From: Pantoea sp. SOD02
GTDB lineage: Bacteria; Pseudomonadota; Gammaproteobacteria; Enterobacterales; Enterobacteriaceae
Assembly (NCBI RefSeq): GCF_024707505.1
Contig: NZ_CP102604.1
Coordinates: 620,001-684,000, forward strand
Direction of reading: 5' to 3'
Length of the DNA stretch: 64,000 nt
Program-made: the position numbers and the translations under genes
Notes under the pieces: model-generated
What the model saw: only the letters and a program-made list of their open reading frames with translations
Database searches by the model: none
What the model was told of the DNA's origin: nothing
Shown here: one piece after another, positions 62,367 to 64,000 of the stretch
Layout: every line of letters starts with the position of its first letter
Position numbering within the stretch: the first letter of the stretch is position 1

Positions 62367-63257
62367 GTGAATATCAACTCGCTGGATTTGAATCTGTTGC
62401 AGACGCTCAACGTGCTGTTGACCGAACTCAACGTCACGCGCGCGGCGCAGCGTCTGCATCTCTCGCAGCCTTCCGTCAGCGCTCAGTTGGCGCGATTGCG
62501 TAGCCATTTTGACGATCCGCTGTTGTTGCCCGGACCGCGCGGCATGCTGCCGACGGCGCGTGCAGAAGCGTTGCGTGAGCCGCTGCGTCTGGCGCTTGAG
62601 GCGGTAGAACGTGCTGTCGCGCCGCCCGATACCTTCAATCCGGCCAATGCCGAAGTCACATGGCGCATCGCCGCCACCGATTACACCTCGTCGGCGTTAG
62701 TGTTGCCGGCGCTCAACCTGATTCGTGCCGCTGCACCGCTGAGTCGCATGGCGGTCCTGGCGCTCAATCCGCCGCTGATAGCGCAGCAGTTGGAAAAAGG
62801 TGAGCTGGATGTGGTGTTTCATACCGGCGATAACGCGCCGCCGACGTTGCATCAACGCAAACTGTTCAGCGAGCGCTACGTGCTGGCGGGACGGCGCGAT
62901 CACCCACAATTGCAACGTCCGCCGACGCTGGATCAATTCTGCCAGCTGGAATTTGTCATGGTTTCGCCGGATGGCGGCGGCTTCAGCGCCGCCACCGACA
63001 CTGCGCTGGCGAAGCTGGGACGTTCACGCCGCGTGGTGTTGTCGGTGCCGCATTTCTTGTTTATGCAGGAAACACTGGCGAACAGCGATTTGGTGGCGGT
63101 GCTGCCCGAGCGGCTGGTGCGTCAAACTTTGCACCTTCAGGTAATCGATTTACCGCTGGAGGTGCCGGGCTTTGATATTTTGCTGCTGTGGCATGAACGC
63201 CTGCATCGCGACCCGGCTCAGCAGTGGTTGCGGCAGCAGATTGTGGCGGCGCTTTAA
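62367..63257 (+). CDS. LysR-family transcriptional regulator
   Basis: The protein has 296 residues from GTG 62367. It has an N-terminal helix-turn-helix (LNVTRAAQRLHLSQPSVSAQ, LARLRSHFDDPLLL) and a type 2 periplasmic-binding-like sensor domain to the end. It resembles the NodD/SyrM-type LysR subgroup in its DLNLLQTLNVLL start. The 91-bp gap to the divergent quinone oxidoreductase suggests that gene as its target. The inducer is unknown, plausibly a quinone or phenolic. Confidence 0.92.
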   Translation: MNINSLDLNLLQTLNVLLTELNVTRAAQRLHLSQPSVSAQLARLRSHFDDPLLLPGPRGMLPTARAEALREPLRLALEAVERAVAPPDTFNPANAEVTWRIAATDYTSSALVLPALNLIRAAAPLSRMAVLALNPPLIAQQLEKGELDVVFHTGDNAPPTLHQRKLFSERYVLAGRRDHPQLQRPPTLDQFCQLEFVMVSPDGGGFSAATDTALAKLGRSRRVVLSVPHFLFMQETLANSDLVAVLPERLVRQTLHLQVIDLPLEVPGFDILLLWHERLHRDPAQQWLRQQIVAAL

Positions 63258-63340
63258 ATCAGCTTCGCCGCAAAAAATTCACTTCTCCCGCATCACAAAA
63301 ATCATCACACTAGCCACCTTTACCATTATGGAGAGATGGC

Positions 63341-64000
63341 ATGATTACCCGATTGCTGCTGGCGATGTCGCTACTTGCCAGCCTGAGTGCGCCGCTGTTA
63401 GCAGATCAAGACGGCGTCTCCTTTAGCCACAAAGACTGGGAATTGGCCTGCGATAACACGCTGACCTGTCGCGCCGCCGGTTACAGCGCCGAAGAGGGCG
63501 CGGGCGGCTCGGTGCTGCTGGTGCGTGCCGGTGGCCCCAATGCGGTGACGCACGGTCGCGTGGTGCTGGCCGATACCGGCGATGATGATTCTAAAGTGGT
63601 GAACAACTTAGCGCTGTGGATTGATGACCGTGCGCTGGGCGACGTGGCGAAAGCCGACAACGACGAATGGACGCTGACCGATGAACAAACCCAGGCGCTG
63701 ATCAACGGTATTAAAGGCAGCGGCAAAGTGGAGTTTCGCGGTGGCGAGGAGCCTTTCGATCTCTCCAGCAATGGCGCGTTTGCGGTGCTGCTGAAGATGG
63801 ATGATGCGCAAGGTCGTCTTAGCACGCCGGGCGCGCTGGTGCGTAAAGGCAACAAGCCGGAAAACAGCGTACCGGCAGCGGTGGCGATGCCGGTGATTCA
63901 ACAGGTGAAAGTGGTGAAGGCAGATGCGCGTCCGTTGACGGCCGATGAGCTGGCGCTATTGAAGCCAAAGCTGATTGCTTCACTCACCGATGACGACAGC
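63341..64000 (+). CDS. DUF1176 periplasmic protein (3' end outside window)
   Basis: The first 220 codons from ATG 63341 (GGAGA 6 nt upstream). A Sec signal peptide (LLLAMSLLASLSAPLLA) leads to a periplasmic domain beginning FSHKDWELACDNTLTCRAAGY, with two cysteines likely to be disulfide-linked, the standard opening of DUF1176 proteins. The family's function is unknown. No frame defect is visible before the right edge. Confidence 0.88.
   Translation, partial: MITRLLLAMSLLASLSAPLLADQDGVSFSHKDWELACDNTLTCRAAGYSAEEGAGGSVLLVRAGGPNAVTHGRVVLADTGDDDSKVVNNLALWIDDRALGDVAKADNDEWTLTDEQTQALINGIKGSGKVEFRGGEEPFDLSSNGAFAVLLKMDDAQGRLSTPGALVRKGNKPENSVPAAVAMPVIQQVKVVKADARPLTADELALLKPKLIASLTDDDS

Noticed and set aside
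1..64000. CRISPR arrays, prophage genes, insertion sequences
   Set aside because: No spaced direct repeats of CRISPR type, no transposase or phage structural genes seen in any frame.

Overview
The window is enterobacterial chromosome, most likely from the Erwiniaceae (Pantoea/Erwinia-like). The grounds are E. coli-type orthologues throughout (yjgR, marC, yjjA, leuX, yqjC and a complete class-I flagellar regulon with FlhDC and FliA), a periplasm-facing three-subunit gluconate-type dehydrogenase typical of sugar-acid oxidising plant-associated enterobacteria, and dispersed GTAG-headed REP palindromes. The genus is inferred from gene content, not from a search.

Layout. 1-11.7 kb is mixed metabolic sequence: the 3'-truncated yjgR ATPase, an orphan peptide-type solute-binding protein, the dehydrogenase operon (small subunit, GMC flavoprotein, triheme cytochrome c), marC, an unrecognised acidic protein, an azoreductase plus AhpD-like pair divergent from a MocR-type regulator, and yjjA. 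11.9-13.7 kb is tRNA-Leu(CAA) leuX followed by a small AT-rich island: an orphan Hcp (T6SS tube protein), a polymorphic toxin of type 44 and a membrane-anchored candidate immunity protein. Hcp and toxin lie in one reading frame, separated only by TAA-TCA.

14.4-61.0 kb is a single contiguous flagellar/chemotaxis locus. On the minus strand fliE-cheR-cheB-cheY-cheZ-flhB-flhA-flhE diverge from fliF-G-H-I-J-K-L-M-N-O-P-Q-R. An accessory stretch follows (32.1-35.4 kb) with a CadC/ToxR-like membrane regulator, a FidL-like partner and a degenerate chemoreceptor-like protein. Then come fliC, fliD-S-T, flgN-M-A, flgB to flgL, a methyl-accepting chemotaxis protein, fliA, flhDC, motAB-cheAW and finally fliB (flagellin lysine methylase). 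Together these would build, power, steer and methylate a peritrichous-type flagellum: FlhDC and FliA drive transcription, FlgM restrains FliA, the export gate (FlhAB, FliOPQR, FliHIJ) secretes rod, hook and filament parts, and MCP-CheW-CheA-CheY-CheZ with CheR/CheB set the bias of the FliGMN switch. Sigma-28 promoters with the local consensus TTTA-N15-ACCGATGA can be read upstream of flgM, flgK and fliC, and a TAAA version upstream of fliD.

61.1-64.0 kb holds a DUF1493 gene, an NAD(P)H quinone oxidoreductase divergent from a LysR regulator, and a 3'-truncated DUF1176 gene.

Most unusual items: the Hcp/toxin-44/immunity module with its single in-frame stop; a second copy of the fliC promoter and terminator just downstream of fliC with no flagellin gene between them; the degenerate receptor and ToxR/FidL-type pair; an identical 15-bp palindrome upstream of flhDC and in the accessory region; and a perfect 12-bp hairpin covering the ribosome-binding site of the chemoreceptor gene.
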